Source: Thermococcus sp. (GTDB taxonomy: Archaea; Methanobacteriota_B; Thermococci; Thermococcales; Thermococcaceae). From it: a DNA stretch of 5,936 nucleotides. Positions 5,798 through 5,936 of the stretch are shown piece by piece. Below the pieces are notes generated by a model that was not told the origin of the DNA, searched no databases, and saw only the letters and a program-made list of their open reading frames with translations. A program made the position numbers and the translations under genes. The stretch lies in assembly GCA_027001105.1 (NCBI GenBank), contig JALTMZ010000035.1, positions 1,439 through 7,374 on the forward strand. The letters are read 5' to 3'. Position 1 is the first letter of the stretch. Every line of letters starts with the position of its first letter.

Positions 5798-5936
5798 ATG
5801 CCACGTCTCTTAACTGGTTTTGTTAGAGCGGCTGGTTACGCAAACAAAGTGAGAAAAGTTTTATTCGCCATTACAAGGGGAAAAGTTAATCCTGAAGAAG
5901 TTGTTAGGGCTGCCGCTGAGCTCAACCAGTATCTCT
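5798..5936 (+). CDS. Conserved-looking archaeal protein of unknown function, 3' truncated by window edge
   Basis: The first 46 codons are visible, beginning MPRLLTGFVRAAGYANKVRK and continuing through VLFAITRGKVNPEEVVRAAAELNQYL. The start is supported by GGTGGT just upstream and a TATA-like element at 5760-5767. The segment has no signal peptide or membrane helix; it reads as a short strand (LTGFVRAAGY), a basic helix (NKVRKVLFAITRG) and a second helix after a Pro (NPEEVVRAAAELNQYL). It resembles, from memory, archaeal proteins of the DUF2258 type, some of which may be nucleic-acid-binding; this assignment is tentative because most of the gene is missing. It is divergent from adk, so the context says little about its job. 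Confidence 0.8.
   Translation, partial: MPRLLTGFVRAAGYANKVRKVLFAITRGKVNPEEVVRAAAELNQYL

Noticed and set aside
1..5936. CRISPR array, tRNA, rRNA, insertion sequence or long repeat
   Set aside because: Nearly all bases are covered by six protein genes plus one partial gene; no repeat-spacer pattern, cloverleaf, transposase or terminal inverted repeats were seen by eye.

Overview
The window looks like chromosomal DNA of a Thermococcales archaeon (Pyrococcus/Thermococcus/Palaeococcus group). The evidence is a long archaeal AglB-type oligosaccharyltransferase, heavy use of AGA/AGG and ATA codons at moderate GC, Shine-Dalgarno sites of the GGTG/GAGGTG type close to start codons, very tight gene packing and AT-rich archaeal-style promoter DNA. 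The genus is not decidable from the sequence alone. Nothing in the window looks like a mobile element, CRISPR array, tRNA or rRNA.

Left half, plus strand (1-3659): the 3' part of glmS (glucosamine-6-phosphate synthase, isomerase domain) is followed 10 nt later by a complete aglB/STT3 oligosaccharyltransferase of 947 residues. GlmS makes the amino sugar that feeds UDP-GlcNAc and N-glycan building. AglB transfers the finished lipid-linked glycan to asparagine. The pair therefore joins the first and last steps of N-glycosylation in one probable transcription unit.

Right half, minus strand (5741 down to 3656): four recognisable genes, adk (zinc-lid adenylate kinase), a MoaD/ThiS-type ubiquitin-like protein ending in three glycines, a class I SAM-dependent methyltransferase and a small ParB-fold protein with a DGHHR motif, are packed as one probable operon. 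The methyltransferase and ParB-like genes overlap by 4 nt (GTGA). The codons for the MoaD tri-glycine tail also form the Shine-Dalgarno of the methyltransferase. The only real gap, between adk and moaD, is exactly filled by a 17-codon reading frame that overlaps the adk stop as ATGA and the moaD start as TGATG and has its own Shine-Dalgarno; it is a candidate microprotein or coupling cistron.

The two units converge and overlap by 4 nt at their stop codons (3656-3659), so there is no intergenic terminator. T-runs that could end the plus-strand transcript lie inside the ParB-like gene. At the right edge a 56-nt AT-rich divergent promoter region separates adk from the first 46 codons of a conserved-looking archaeal protein of unknown function on the plus strand. 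The most interesting items are the mini-cistron, the DGHHR protein and its operon partners, and the double use of the MoaD tail. None of them proves a new system.
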